DNA of 64,000 nucleotides. Origin: Streptomyces sp. 71268 (GTDB taxonomy: Bacteria > Actinomycetota > Actinomycetes > Streptomycetales > Streptomycetaceae). The notes under the pieces are model-generated. The model was not told the origin of the DNA, searched no databases, and saw nothing but the letters and a program-made list of their open reading frames with translations. This document shows positions 17,804 to 25,726 of the stretch, piece by piece; positions within the stretch are counted from its first letter, which is position 1, and every line of letters starts with the position of its first letter. Location: positions 1,331,501-1,395,500 of the forward strand of contig NZ_CP114200.1 of the NCBI RefSeq assembly GCF_029392895.1. Direction: 5' to 3'. The translations under genes were made by a program, and so were the position numbers.

Positions 17804-18529
17804 ATGACCGAGGAAACCGCCGAGCAGACCGCGGAACAGGTCGCCGAGAGGGCCGCCGAACCATCCGGCGGCCCCGGGCCCGCCGCGTCCGAGGAGGGCG
17901 CGGCGGAGGAGTTCTGGGAGGCCCGCTACCGGGCTGGCGAGCGGCTGTTCAGCGGCGAGCCCAACGACGCCCTGCGCACCGAGGTGGCCGACCTGCCGCC
18001 CGGCCGCGCCCTCGACCTCGGCTGCGGCGAGGGGGGTGACGCCATCTGGCTGGCTCAGCGCGGGTGGCGGGTCACCGCCGTCGACGTCTCCCCCACCGCG
18101 CTGCTGCGCGGCGCACGGAACGCGAGAGCGGCCGGCGTCGGCGACCTCGTCGACTGGCACCGGCACGACCTGGCCCGCTCCTTCCCCACCGGCACCTTCG
18201 ACCTGGTCTCCGCGCACTTCCTGCACTCACCGGTCGAGCTGCCTCGCGGCCAGATCCTGCGCACCGCCGCCGCGGCCGTGGCACCGGGCGGCACCCTGCT
18301 GATCGTCGGCCACGCGGGCTGGCCGTCCTGAGAGACCGACCCGGACCCGCACGTCGTCTTCCCCACCCCCGACGACGTCCTGGCCGACCTCGCGCTGCCG
18401 CCGAAGGACTGGGAGGTGCGGGTGGCCAGGACGTACGACCGCCAACTCACCGGACCCGACGGACAGGCGGCCAGTCGGCGGGACAACACGGTGCGAGTGT
18501 GGCGGCGCGGCCCGGGCGCCACAGGCTGA
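17804..18529 (+). pseudogene. SAM-dependent methyltransferase interrupted by in-frame TGA
   Basis: ATG at 17804 opens a class I methyltransferase with the SAM-binding LDLGCGEGGDAIWLA motif near residues 69-83 and AVDVSPTALL after it. The frame meets TGA at 18329-18331 after 175 codons, in the sequence HAGWPS-stop. Reading through it, the same frame stays open for 65 more codons to a TGA at 18527-18529 and gives a plausible family C-terminus: FPTPDDVLADLALPPKDW and a final DNTVRVWRR strand. The simplest reading is a single TGG-to-TGA change (Trp to stop). It removes the last strands of the fold, so the product is probably inactive unless readthrough occurs. A sequencing error is possible. It diverges from the XRE-cupin regulator. 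Confidence 0.78.
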
Positions 18530-18601
18530 ACCCGCCGAGCCCCACCAAGCTTTGGCCTACGTCGCTTCCGGCCCCGCATCCGGACTCGGGTCGGCGGCGG
18601 G

Positions 18602-19285
18602 TTAGCGGTGGAAGCGGGTGGTCTCGCTCAGTTCAGCGCGCGGAACCGCGATGTTGCTCCACGGGGACGAGGTGTCGGCGTAGCCGAAGGAGATGCCGTA
18701 CATGAGCTTGCCCTCGTCGATGCCCAGGGAGGCGCGGATGGTGTCCGCGTAGAAGCCGAGCAGTCCCTGCGGGCAACTGGCCACGCCGTACGCGGTCATG
18801 GCCAGCAGCAGCGTCTGGGCGTACATGCCGACGTCGTTGGCCATGCGTTCCTCGGCGTCCGGCGGCATGAAGAGCAGGGCGACGTGCGGGGCGCCGTAGA
18901 ACCGCAGGCTCTCCCGGTTCACCGCCGCCCGCCCGGCCAGATCGTCCCGGGCGACGCCCATGGCCTGGTACATCACGGCACCGGCCTGGCTGCGCCGCTC
19001 CTGGTGGACGCCGGTGTACATGGCGTCGTCGTACGCGAAGTCGAGGGACAGCCGCCCCTCGTCGGCGGCGGCCAGCAGGTCGCGGCTGAGCCGCTCCCGC
19101 GCCGCCCCGCTGACGACCTCGACCTGCCAGGGCTGGGTGTTGGAGCTGGAGGGCGCCGCGCCGGCCAGCGCGAAGATGCTCCGCAACGTCGCGTCGGGCA
19201 CGGGGTCGGGCCGGTAGGCGCGCACGGCGCGCCGGGAGCGGATGAGGCGCTCGGCGTGCTCCGGCCGGAGGTCGGTGATGGTCAT
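18602..19285 (-). CDS. Nitroreductase-family oxidoreductase
   Basis: The 227-residue FMN-dependent enzyme has the family's N-terminal SRRAVRAYRPDPVP segment, the GAAPSSSNTQPWQVEVV flavin-binding stretch (about residues 42-58), a central AQTLLLAMTAYGVASCPQG helix, and a YGISFGYAD end. It reduces nitro-aromatics or quinones, or another substrate, with NAD(P)H. ATG at 19285 follows AGGAG at seven bases. Its promoter region contains a GTGAGTGG-rich repeat. The neighbouring TetR gene reads in the same direction 287 bases upstream, so joint transcription is doubtful. Confidence 0.9.
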   Translation of the reverse strand: MTITDLRPEHAERLIRSRRAVRAYRPDPVPDATLRSIFALAGAAPSSSNTQPWQVEVVSGAARERLSRDLLAAADEGRLSLDFAYDDAMYTGVHQERRSQAGAVMYQAMGVARDDLAGRAAVNRESLRFYGAPHVALLFMPPDAEERMANDVGMYAQTLLLAMTAYGVASCPQGLLGFYADTIRASLGIDEGKLMYGISFGYADTSSPWSNIAVPRAELSETTRFHR

Positions 19286-19300
19286 GGGGGCACTCCTAGT

Positions 19301-19361
19301 AAGTGAGTGGGCGGGCGGATGGTGGGTGTGAGTGGGTGGGTGAGTGCGGGTGAGTGGGTGG
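19301..19361. repeat. Degenerate GTGAGTGG repeat tract
   Basis: About 60 bases made of imperfect GTGAGTGGGTGG units lie just upstream of the nitroreductase start. It is a simple-sequence tract. An AT-richer patch follows at 19362-19380. No clear promoter could be set in it. Confidence 0.6.
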
Positions 19362-19572
19362 ATAAACGCGCATATAACGCCATGGATTGGGCGTGCTCGG
19401 GGGCGTACGCGTGGATGCGGGGGGCGCGGGTGACGGGCGCACGGCGGGTGGGCGTACGGCAGCGCGGGACGGCGCCCGGCGGCTTCGGGCGCGGTCGGGG
19501 CGGATCGAGGTGAGAGCCGACGGGCGGTGGTGGTGGTGGTGACGGTTCAGACCCGCCGCGGCGGAGCTGTGG

Positions 19573-20157
19573 TTACTTGCGCAGGTGGGAGGCGATGACG
19601 CGGTCCGTAGCCTCGATCAGCGTCGCCCGGGAGCGCTCGACCGAGTGGAACTGGGCGGTGGCGCTGGCCCCCTCCATCAGGATCTGGAGCGTGTACGCCA
19701 GGCCGTCCGGGTCGTCCACCGGGAGCCGCGCGACCAGCGCGGTCAGCCGGCGCAGGTACTCCGCCTTCAGCTCGTCGACGGCCTGCCGCACCGGGTGGTC
19801 CCGGTCGGGGAACTCGATCGCGGCGTTGGCGACGACGCAGCCACGGTAGCCGGGCGTGCCCATCTCCCCCGCGACCCGGGCGATGACGTGCCGGAGCTGC
19901 GCCAGGTCGTCGCCGGGACAGACTCGCTCCGCCGCCTCGAACGACGCGAGCCCGGCGACTGCCTGGGCCCGCAGGTAGGCGACGGCGAGGTCGTCCTTGG
20001 ACCCGAAGTTGCGGTACAGGCTCGGCTTGCCGACGCCGGAGGTCGCCGCGATCTCCGCCACGCCGACCGAGCGGATGCCGTCGCGGGAGAACAGCTCGCA
20101 GGCGGCGTGCCAGACCCGCTCGCCCGCCGGTGAGCGGGTACCGCTGCCGTCGACCAT
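19573..20157 (-). CDS. TetR-family regulator
   Basis: The 194-residue protein has a TetR helix-turn-helix (about residues 15-60: GVAEIAATSGVGKPSLYRNFGSKDDL in outline) and an all-helical ligand domain with a single Cys pair region (VCPGDD, RGCVVANAA), resembling the TetR_C group near AcrR/YcdC relatives. ATG at 20157 gives the usual length; the longer upstream frame is non-conserved. Two identical-core palindromes (20246-20263 and 20272-20285) lie 90-130 bases upstream and are almost certainly its operators, indicating autoregulation. A strong TetR-regulated partner is not obvious: the next gene rightward is the response regulator 590 bases away. Confidence 0.88.
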   Translation of the reverse strand: MVDGSGTRSPAGERVWHAACELFSRDGIRSVGVAEIAATSGVGKPSLYRNFGSKDDLAVAYLRAQAVAGLASFEAAERVCPGDDLAQLRHVIARVAGEMGTPGYRGCVVANAAIEFPDRDHPVRQAVDELKAEYLRRLTALVARLPVDDPDGLAYTLQILMEGASATAQFHSVERSRATLIEATDRVIASHLRK

Positions 20158-20245
20158 CCGTGCGCCCCTTCCTCGCTGCGCGGGCCCGCTGTCGCGCCCC
20201 GCGCGAACGCGTGGCGACGGCGCGCCCGTCGGGTGCGTCCACCAC

Positions 20246-20285
20246 GCGTACCGATCGGTACGCAGGCGACTGTACCGATCGGTAC
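20246..20285. promoter_or_regulatory. Twin TetR operators
   Basis: GCGTACCGATCGGTACGC (20246-20263) is a perfect 18-bp palindrome. GTACCGATCGGTAC (20272-20285) repeats its 14-bp core. Their centres are 24 bases apart, so two dimers would sit about two helical turns apart. They lie upstream of the leftward TetR gene. Confidence 0.75.
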
Positions 20286-20370
20286 GCGGCGGGGTCAACT
20301 CGGCCCGGCGGCGCCGACGGCATCGCGCGGGTGACCGCCGGAGTCCGGCCCGGAGGCACCCGCGCACGAA

Positions 20371-20420
20371 AAAATCCGCCCTGGCGCGCGGAGGGGGGGT
20401 TCGAAACGCGCCAGGGCGGA
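20371..20420 (-). terminator. Intrinsic-terminator-like hairpin with T-run on the minus strand
   Basis: TCCGCCCTGGCGCG (20375-20388) and CGCGCCAGGGCGGA (20407-20420) form a perfect 14-bp stem with an 18-base loop. Read on the minus strand the stem is followed directly by TTTTTT-CG, so it has the form of a canonical intrinsic terminator for leftward transcription. No leftward protein gene ends here, which suggests a non-coding transcript or insulation of the TetR operators. Confidence 0.65.
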
Positions 20421-20542
20421 ACTGCCGTGCCCCGTGAGGGGGGAGCGGGGCTCGGCCGGGGGTTGTGGTCTGTGGTGCGGTCGCGATGGGCGCCGCACGG
20501 ACGGGGGAAACGAGGAGGGTGGAGCGGTTCCGAAAGAAGGGA

Positions 20543-20580
20543 CGAGGCGGTCGGTGCCGGGGGGAACACCGACCGCCTCG
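20543..20580. repeat. Second perfect hairpin in the same spacer
   Basis: CGAGGCGGTCGGTG (20543-20556) and CACCGACCGCCTCG (20567-20580) form a 14-bp stem with loop CCGGGGGGAA. Like the first hairpin, the loop carries a run of six or more G (C on the other strand). It could be part of the same small RNA. Confidence 0.6.
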
Positions 20581-20624
20581 CACGGTCGGGGAGGCCGTGA
20601 CGTGGCCCACATGCTGCCCGTGGG

Positions 20625-20653
20625 TTACCTCATTGTCTCGCTTCCGGTATTAA
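20625..20653 (+). promoter_or_regulatory. Likely promoter of the response-regulator gene
   Basis: TTACCT (20625-20630) and TATTAA (20648-20653) are 17 bases apart in the only AT-rich patch of the spacer. Transcription would begin near 20660, giving a leader of about 90 bases. Confidence 0.45.
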
Positions 20654-20748
20654 AAGACGTTGTGGTCGTTGAGTTCACGTCCGCCGTGGGGGAAGAGCAC
20701 AGCCACCGTCCGCTCCAGGGCGGGCCGCACAAGCAAGGGGGGACGTCG

Positions 20749-21423
20749 ATGACCAGAGTCCTGGTCGTGGACGACGACTTCATGGTCGCCAGGCTGCACA
20801 GTCGCTGCGTCGCGGCCACGGAGGGGTTCACCGTGGCCGGAGTGGCCCACAGCGGATCGGAGGCGTTGCGCGCCGCGGAGTTACTGCGGCCCGACCTCGT
20901 CCTACTCGACGTCTACCTGCCGGACATGGACGGGCTGAGCGTGCTGCGCGAGTTGCGGGCGCGCGACCCGGGGCACCAGGTGGACGCGTTGTTCATCACG
21001 GCGGCGCGGGACGCGCACACCATCCGCACCGCGTTGCGCTCCGGGGCGCTCTACTACCTGATCAAGCCGTTCCACCAGAGCGCCCTACAGGAGCAGTTGC
21101 GGCACATCGGCGCGCTGCGCAGCCGGCTGGCCGGCCTGGACGAGGCGAGCCAGGAGGACGTGGACCAGATCTTCGGCACCCGGCCGCCGGGTTCGCGGGA
21201 GTTGCCGAAGGGGCTCGCGCAGCACACGGCGGAGTTGGTGGAACGGGTGTTGCGCGAGCACCCGCAGGGGTTGTCCGCCTCGGAGTGCGCGGCGGCCGGG
21301 ACGCTGTCCCGGGTGAGCGCGCGCCGCTACCTGGAGTACTTCGCCGAGACGGGGCGGGCCGACGTCACGTTGCGCTACGGGGGGACGGGGCGGCCCGAGC
21401 GGCGCTACCGGTGGGTGGCCTGA
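20749..21423 (+). CDS. CitB/DcuR-like response regulator (orphan, TTA-containing)
   Basis: The 224-residue protein has a receiver domain (about 1-120) with the acidic pair Asp8/Asp9, phospho-acceptor Asp54 (LVLLDVYLPD), Thr84 and Lys106 (YYLIKPF). A helix-turn-helix output domain follows (about 165-224), as in the CitB/DcuR group that controls uptake of di- and tricarboxylates. The ATG at 20749 has AAGGGGGGA five bases upstream. No sensor kinase gene is adjacent, whereas this group normally pairs with a CitA/DcuS-type kinase. Codon 45 is TTA (20881-20883), so translation may depend on the bldA leucyl-tRNA and be development-linked. The citrate-type transporter at 2208-3776 is a possible target (inference). 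Confidence 0.88.
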   Translation: MTRVLVVDDDFMVARLHSRCVAATEGFTVAGVAHSGSEALRAAELLRPDLVLLDVYLPDMDGLSVLRELRARDPGHQVDALFITAARDAHTIRTALRSGALYYLIKPFHQSALQEQLRHIGALRSRLAGLDEASQEDVDQIFGTRPPGSRELPKGLAQHTAELVERVLREHPQGLSASECAAAGTLSRVSARRYLEYFAETGRADVTLRYGGTGRPERRYRWVA

Positions 21424-21604
21424 GCGTCCAACCCGGCGGCACGCGGGGGCGGTCGGGGCCCCGGCACGGCCCGCGCCGCTCCCCCCTCCGCCGCGCCCCG
21501 GGCCCCACCGCCGCGGCACGGGGCGCGGGACGCCCGTCACGGCCCGCTGGGCGCCGCCGTGGCCCGTTGGGACCCCCAGGGGCCGGCCGAGGCGTGGCGG
21601 GCCG

Positions 21605-22105
21605 CTAGAAGGCCAGCAGCGCGTCGAAGCCGCCCGTGCGGGCCAGCTCCTCCAACTCGTCCAGGGCCGCCCGGGCCCGGCCCGCCGCGTGCGGGTCGCG
21701 CTCGGTCAGGCCGCTCTCGGCGAACTCGTCCTCGTCCAGGCGGAGCACCGTGCCGCCGTCGGCCGAGCGCCACAGGTCCAGGTCGAGGTCGTCGACCACG
21801 AGCGTGTCGCCCTCGACCAGGGTCGGCCGCGTGACGTCGCAGTACCAGCCCTTGAGCTGGCCACTGGCGGCACGCACCTCCTTGACGGCGAACCAGCGGT
21901 CGCGCCAGTAGTGCTCGGTGAACACGTCGCCGCGCTCGAAGCGGACGAAGCCGAAGTCCCGGACGCCCGCGCCGGCCCAGGGCGCGCGCACGACGACGTG
22001 CCCGCCGTCGTCGCCCAGCACCTCGGCCGGGTAACTGACCTTCGGCCGCTCCCCCTTGACCAGCCTGACCGTCACCGCGCCACCCGGAAGCAGGGTGTGT
22101 GCCAT
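21605..22105 (-). CDS. DUF402 domain protein
   Basis: The 166-residue protein matches the DUF402/FomD-like group: a beta-barrel with conserved VRFERGDVFTEHYWRDRWFAVKEV and a DVTRPTLVEGDTLVVDDLDLDLW segment whose acidic residues bind metal in characterised members that hydrolyse nucleoside diphosphates or related phosphates. ATG at 22105 follows GAGAGG at six bases. The C-terminal helix (about 120-166) is Asp/Glu/Ala-rich. It converges with the response regulator and lies just downstream of the siderophore operon on the same strand, 187 bases away, with no evident functional link. Confidence 0.83.
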   Translation of the reverse strand: MAHTLLPGGAVTVRLVKGERPKVSYPAEVLGDDGGHVVVRAPWAGAGVRDFGFVRFERGDVFTEHYWRDRWFAVKEVRAASGQLKGWYCDVTRPTLVEGDTLVVDDLDLDLWRSADGGTVLRLDEDEFAESGLTERDPHAAGRARAALDELEELARTGGFDALLAF

Positions 22106-22292
22106 GTGCAACCTCTCTCGCGTACGAACCGTGCGCCGGCGCTCGCGCCCAGGTACGCCGAGACCTGGCCCGCGCCCGGCGGGGCGGGCCGACGCCCGGC
22201 CGGGCCGTACGGCGGCCGGCGCTCGACCCTGCCCCATCGCCGGGCGCGCGGACCACCCGTTTTCCCGGCCCGGCTATCGCCCGGCCCACCGG

Positions 22293-23741
22293 TCAGTACG
22301 GGGCGCTGCCCAGGTAGTGGAAGACGGGCCGGGGGTGCATCAGGAAGTCGTGGTGGGAGATGTTCCACGCGTACGCGCCGGCGAGCGCGAACACGACGCG
22401 GTCGGCGGCGCGCAGCCGCTCCGTCGGGACCCGGGTGGCCAGCACGTCCTTCGGGGTGCACAACTGGCCGGTGAGGGTGACCGGCTCGCCCGTCACGGCC
22501 GGCCTGGGCCAGGGGCGGGGCCACTCGTCCACGGGCAGCACGGCGAACGGCTGGTCGTGGCCCTTGGTCGCCGGGGTGCGCAGGTGGTGCGTGCCGCCGC
22601 GGAGCACCGCGAACGCCTCCCCCTGGCTGTGCTTGACGTCGAGCACCTCGGTCACGTACCAGCCGCAGTACGCGGCCAGCGCCCGGCCCGGCTCGATGCG
22701 CAGGGTGAACTCCGGGTAGCGGGCGGCGAGTTCGCCGAGACCGGTGCCGTACGCGGCCCAGTCGAAGCGCTCGCCCGGGCGCCCGTAGTCGACGGCCATG
22801 CCGCCGCCGACGTTGACCTCGGTGAGCTGCGCGGCGAACCACGGGCCGGCCTCGGTGGCCAGGGTGCGGGCGAAGCCCGCGATCCGGCCGGCCACGGCGA
22901 GCTGCGCCCGCGCGTCGAGCCCGCTGGCCAGGTGGGCGTGGATGCCGCGCAGCCGCAGGCCCGCCCGGGTGGCCGCGCCCTCCTCGGCGAAGGCCGGCAG
23001 CAGGCGCCTGAGCTGGTCCGGGTCGAGACCGAAGGGACTGGGCAGGCCGCCCATGGCCAGCGCCGGCCGGGGGCTGGCGCCCGGGCCGGACTCGGGGGCC
23101 ACCCGCTGCGTCGGGACGTGTTCGCTGTCGCTCTCGCGCTGCGGGCTCCCGTGGCCCCCCACGGGCGGCCCGGCGTCCGGTTCGGCCGGCAGGTTGACCC
23201 GCAGCAGCACGCCGACCGGGCGCGCGTCCGCGTCGGGGCGGGCCGCCACCAGGCCGATCAGCAGCCGCAGTTCGTGCTCGCTCTCCACGTGGAAGCGCTG
23301 CACCCCGAGGTCGAGGGCGCGGCGCAGCTCCGCCTCGGTCTTGCCCGGGCCGCCGAAGGCCAGCGGCGCGCCGGGCACGGCGGACCCGACGTGGGCCAGC
23401 TCCCCGCCGGAGGCCACCTCGTAGCCGGTGACGTGGGCGGCGATGGCCCGCAGGATCTCGGCGGCGGGGTTGGCCTTGGCCGCGTAGTACAGCTCCACGG
23501 CGGGCGGCAACGCGCTGCGGACGGCCGCGACGTGCGCCTCAAGGCCGTCCAGGTCGTACACGTACGCGGGCAGGTCGTCCGGCGGCAGGCCGCGCACGTG
23601 GGTCAGGGCGCGCGGGCTGACCAGTTCGTGGGCGGCGTCGGCCGGGTTCAGGAGCGGTGCGGCGGGCGCGTCGGGGCGGCAACCCGGGTTGGGGCCGGGG
23701 TTGTCGGGGCTGGTCGAGCTGGGGCGGTACGGGTAGGTCAT
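22293..23741 (-). CDS. PLP-dependent (fold III) decarboxylase of the siderophore operon
   Basis: The 482-residue enzyme belongs to the alanine racemase-fold decarboxylases (diaminopimelate/ornithine decarboxylase type) found in siderophore operons, such as PvsE and SbnH. The PLP lysine is Lys89 in YYAAKANP. Other family marks are VASGGEL, the HAHLASG strand, VNVGGGMAVDYG and the C-terminal GAYAWNISHHDFLMHP with its active-site Cys region (GQLCTPKDV). It should decarboxylate an amino-acid or amino-citrate intermediate to an amine building block. Odd: about 45 Pro/Gly/Ser-rich residues are inserted near 195-240. The ATG at 23741 overlaps the upstream synthetase stop (ATGA), so translation is coupled. 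It is the last gene of the operon. Confidence 0.88.
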   Translation of the reverse strand: MTYPYRPSSTSPDNPGPNPGCRPDAPAAPLLNPADAAHELVSPRALTHVRGLPPDDLPAYVYDLDGLEAHVAAVRSALPPAVELYYAAKANPAAEILRAIAAHVTGYEVASGGELAHVGSAVPGAPLAFGGPGKTEAELRRALDLGVQRFHVESEHELRLLIGLVAARPDADARPVGVLLRVNLPAEPDAGPPVGGHGSPQRESDSEHVPTQRVAPESGPGASPRPALAMGGLPSPFGLDPDQLRRLLPAFAEEGAATRAGLRLRGIHAHLASGLDARAQLAVAGRIAGFARTLATEAGPWFAAQLTEVNVGGGMAVDYGRPGERFDWAAYGTGLGELAARYPEFTLRIEPGRALAAYCGWYVTEVLDVKHSQGEAFAVLRGGTHHLRTPATKGHDQPFAVLPVDEWPRPWPRPAVTGEPVTLTGQLCTPKDVLATRVPTERLRAADRVVFALAGAYAWNISHHDFLMHPRPVFHYLGSAPY

Positions 23742-25726
23742 GCGGGACTCCAGGGGAGGGTGGCGGCGGCCTCGCGGGCGGCCTCGGACAACAGCGCGGA
23801 GCCGAGCGGTGAACCGATGCGAACGTACCCGGCCTCCCGGTCGGCCTTGCGGCCCCACCGGGTGAGCAGGTTGGCCTTGGCGGGCAGCGGGGCCCCGGCG
23901 GCCAGGGCACGCAGGGGTGCCGGCTCACCGTGCGCGGCGGAGCGCTCCAGGAGGACCTGTCGCACGGCCCGCCACAACGCGGGTTCCAGTGTGGGGTGGA
24001 GGTCGGCGAGCGCGGCGAGCAGCTCCGCGACGTGGTTGACCAGCAGGCAGTAGACCACCCGGTCCCAGCCGCGGGGGGCGTCGTAGGTCATGGGACCGGC
24101 GACGTCGGCCGGCAGCGCCGCGAGGGTTCCCGCGTGCCGCGCGGCCAGCAGCTTGGTGCCCTCCAGGTCGCGGAAGAGCACCTGGCGCGGCCAGTTGTCG
24201 CCGTCCACGCCGACGACCACGTTCTGTAGGTGCGGTTCGAGTACCACACCGTGGTCGAAGTACGCCGCGAGTACGGGTGGCACGAGGAGTCGCAGGTACG
24301 CCTCCCACCAGGCGAGCGCCGTCTCGGGTCCGGCGCCCTCGGGGTGCGTGGCGAGCAGGCGGCCGATCTGGGCGCCACCGGTGGGGTACTCGTCGGCGAC
24401 GGCGGCCGCGAGCAGCCCGGTCACGCCGGGCGCCAGCCGGTCGGTCAGGCCCTCGCGGACGATGACGCCGAACCCCTCGGCCAGTTCACGGTCGGCGCCC
24501 GGGTCGCCGGTGCGCAGCGCGAGCGTGCGGTAGGCGGGCTCGCGCAGCAGCTCGCAGCCGGGGAATCGGGCGCTGAGGTCGCGGGCGACCGGCTCCAGCA
24601 ACCTGGTGAGGGCCACCGCGCCCGCCAGTTCGTACTCGGCGTTCTTCCGCAGGCAGTTGGTGATCCGCACGTTGAGGCTGAACTTCAGGAAGACGCGCCC
24701 GTCGTAGACGGTGCGCACCGACGCGGTCGGCGTGAACCACGGCCCGCCGGGGCCCAGGTCCCGGACGTCGCCACGGGCGATGGCGGCCCGCAGCGCGGGG
24801 TGGTCGCGCAGCATGGCGTACTGCCAGGGGTGCGCCGGCAGGGGCAGGTAACCGTCGGGGACCGGGCGCTGTCGGTCGAGGGCGGCCAACGCGTCCTCGG
24901 ACACCGCCTCCTGCCGCACTCGGTCGGCCCGCACGGCGAGGTGGTGCAGCGGGAAGCGGGCGCCGGTCTCGGGCGCGTACCGGCGCCAGCCGTCCGCGCT
25001 GCCGGAGCGCGCCTTGGGCGTGGGGTGGAACCGGTGGCCGAACAGCAGCGACTGCTCGGACGCGAGGTAGGTCAGGTTCCGGTCGCGGCGCGCGCCGTGC
25101 CCGTACGGGAGCGGCCCGGCGACCCGCCCCGTCCCGGCCGGCGGGTGCGGCGCGCTCTGGCGCCGTACGGGCTCGGGCGGGTGCCCGGACGGCGTGCGGG
25201 GGCCGGGCCGCCCGGCCGCGGCGGCCGGGTCCTGGGCGGGGACGCGGCCCGGCGTGCCGGCGGTCCGGGCGGGCGGGGCGCCCGGGTGGTCGGCGCCGGT
25301 GGCTGGGGAGGGGAGCGCGGCGTGGTCCGGGTCGGTGGTCGTGTGGCGTAGCGCGGCGGTGACGCCGGCGTGGCTGAGGCCGACCTGCTCGATGAACTCG
25401 TCGTTGGCCACCCCGGTGCGCAGCCGCAGCTCCCGGTCCACGCGGGCGGCGAGGCCGCGCCAGGACAGTTCGGCCCAGGCGTCGCCGCGGCGTTCGGTCA
25501 CGGGCCCGGTGAACCGGTGCGCGCCGATCAGCGAGGTGCGGCGCAACCGGACGCGCAACAGGACGCCGCTGCGCGGCATGCGGAGCTGTAAGTGCCCTTC
25601 GCTGACCGCGGTGTGGCGCTCGGGGCCCGACATCTCGCGTAGCAGGCAGTTGAGCAGGGTGTGGGCCACCACCTCGTCGGCCGAGACGAGGGCCGGGGCG
25701 GCGACGCGGGGCAGGGTGGATGACAT
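23738..25726 (-). CDS. IucA/IucC-type siderophore synthetase (first of two)
   Basis: The 662-residue NIS synthetase joins a carboxylate (usually citrate) to an amine or alcohol using ATP. It has the family marks GHRFHPTPKARSG, LPAHPWQ, KFSLNVRITNCLRKN and EPHLQNVVVG. A Pro/Ala/Gly-rich insertion lies near residues 135-205. ATG at 25726 directly follows the stop of the other synthetase (TGA then ATG with no gap). The C-terminal FhuF-like reductase region is present in part (WGRKADREAGYV). The type of carboxylate activated cannot be fixed by eye. Confidence 0.9.
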   Translation of the reverse strand: MSSTLPRVAAPALVSADEVVAHTLLNCLLREMSGPERHTAVSEGHLQLRMPRSGVLLRVRLRRTSLIGAHRFTGPVTERRGDAWAELSWRGLAARVDRELRLRTGVANDEFIEQVGLSHAGVTAALRHTTTDPDHAALPSPATGADHPGAPPARTAGTPGRVPAQDPAAAAGRPGPRTPSGHPPEPVRRQSAPHPPAGTGRVAGPLPYGHGARRDRNLTYLASEQSLLFGHRFHPTPKARSGSADGWRRYAPETGARFPLHHLAVRADRVRQEAVSEDALAALDRQRPVPDGYLPLPAHPWQYAMLRDHPALRAAIARGDVRDLGPGGPWFTPTASVRTVYDGRVFLKFSLNVRITNCLRKNAEYELAGAVALTRLLEPVARDLSARFPGCELLREPAYRTLALRTGDPGADRELAEGFGVIVREGLTDRLAPGVTGLLAAAVADEYPTGGAQIGRLLATHPEGAGPETALAWWEAYLRLLVPPVLAAYFDHGVVLEPHLQNVVVGVDGDNWPRQVLFRDLEGTKLLAARHAGTLAALPADVAGPMTYDAPRGWDRVVYCLLVNHVAELLAALADLHPTLEPALWRAVRQVLLERSAAHGEPAPLRALAAGAPLPAKANLLTRWGRKADREAGYVRIGSPLGSALLSEAAREAAATLPWSPA

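Noticed and set aside
18329..18331. Selenocysteine at the in-frame TGA of the methyltransferase
   Set aside because: No selenocysteine-insertion hairpin is evident directly downstream, and Trp is the likely original residue.
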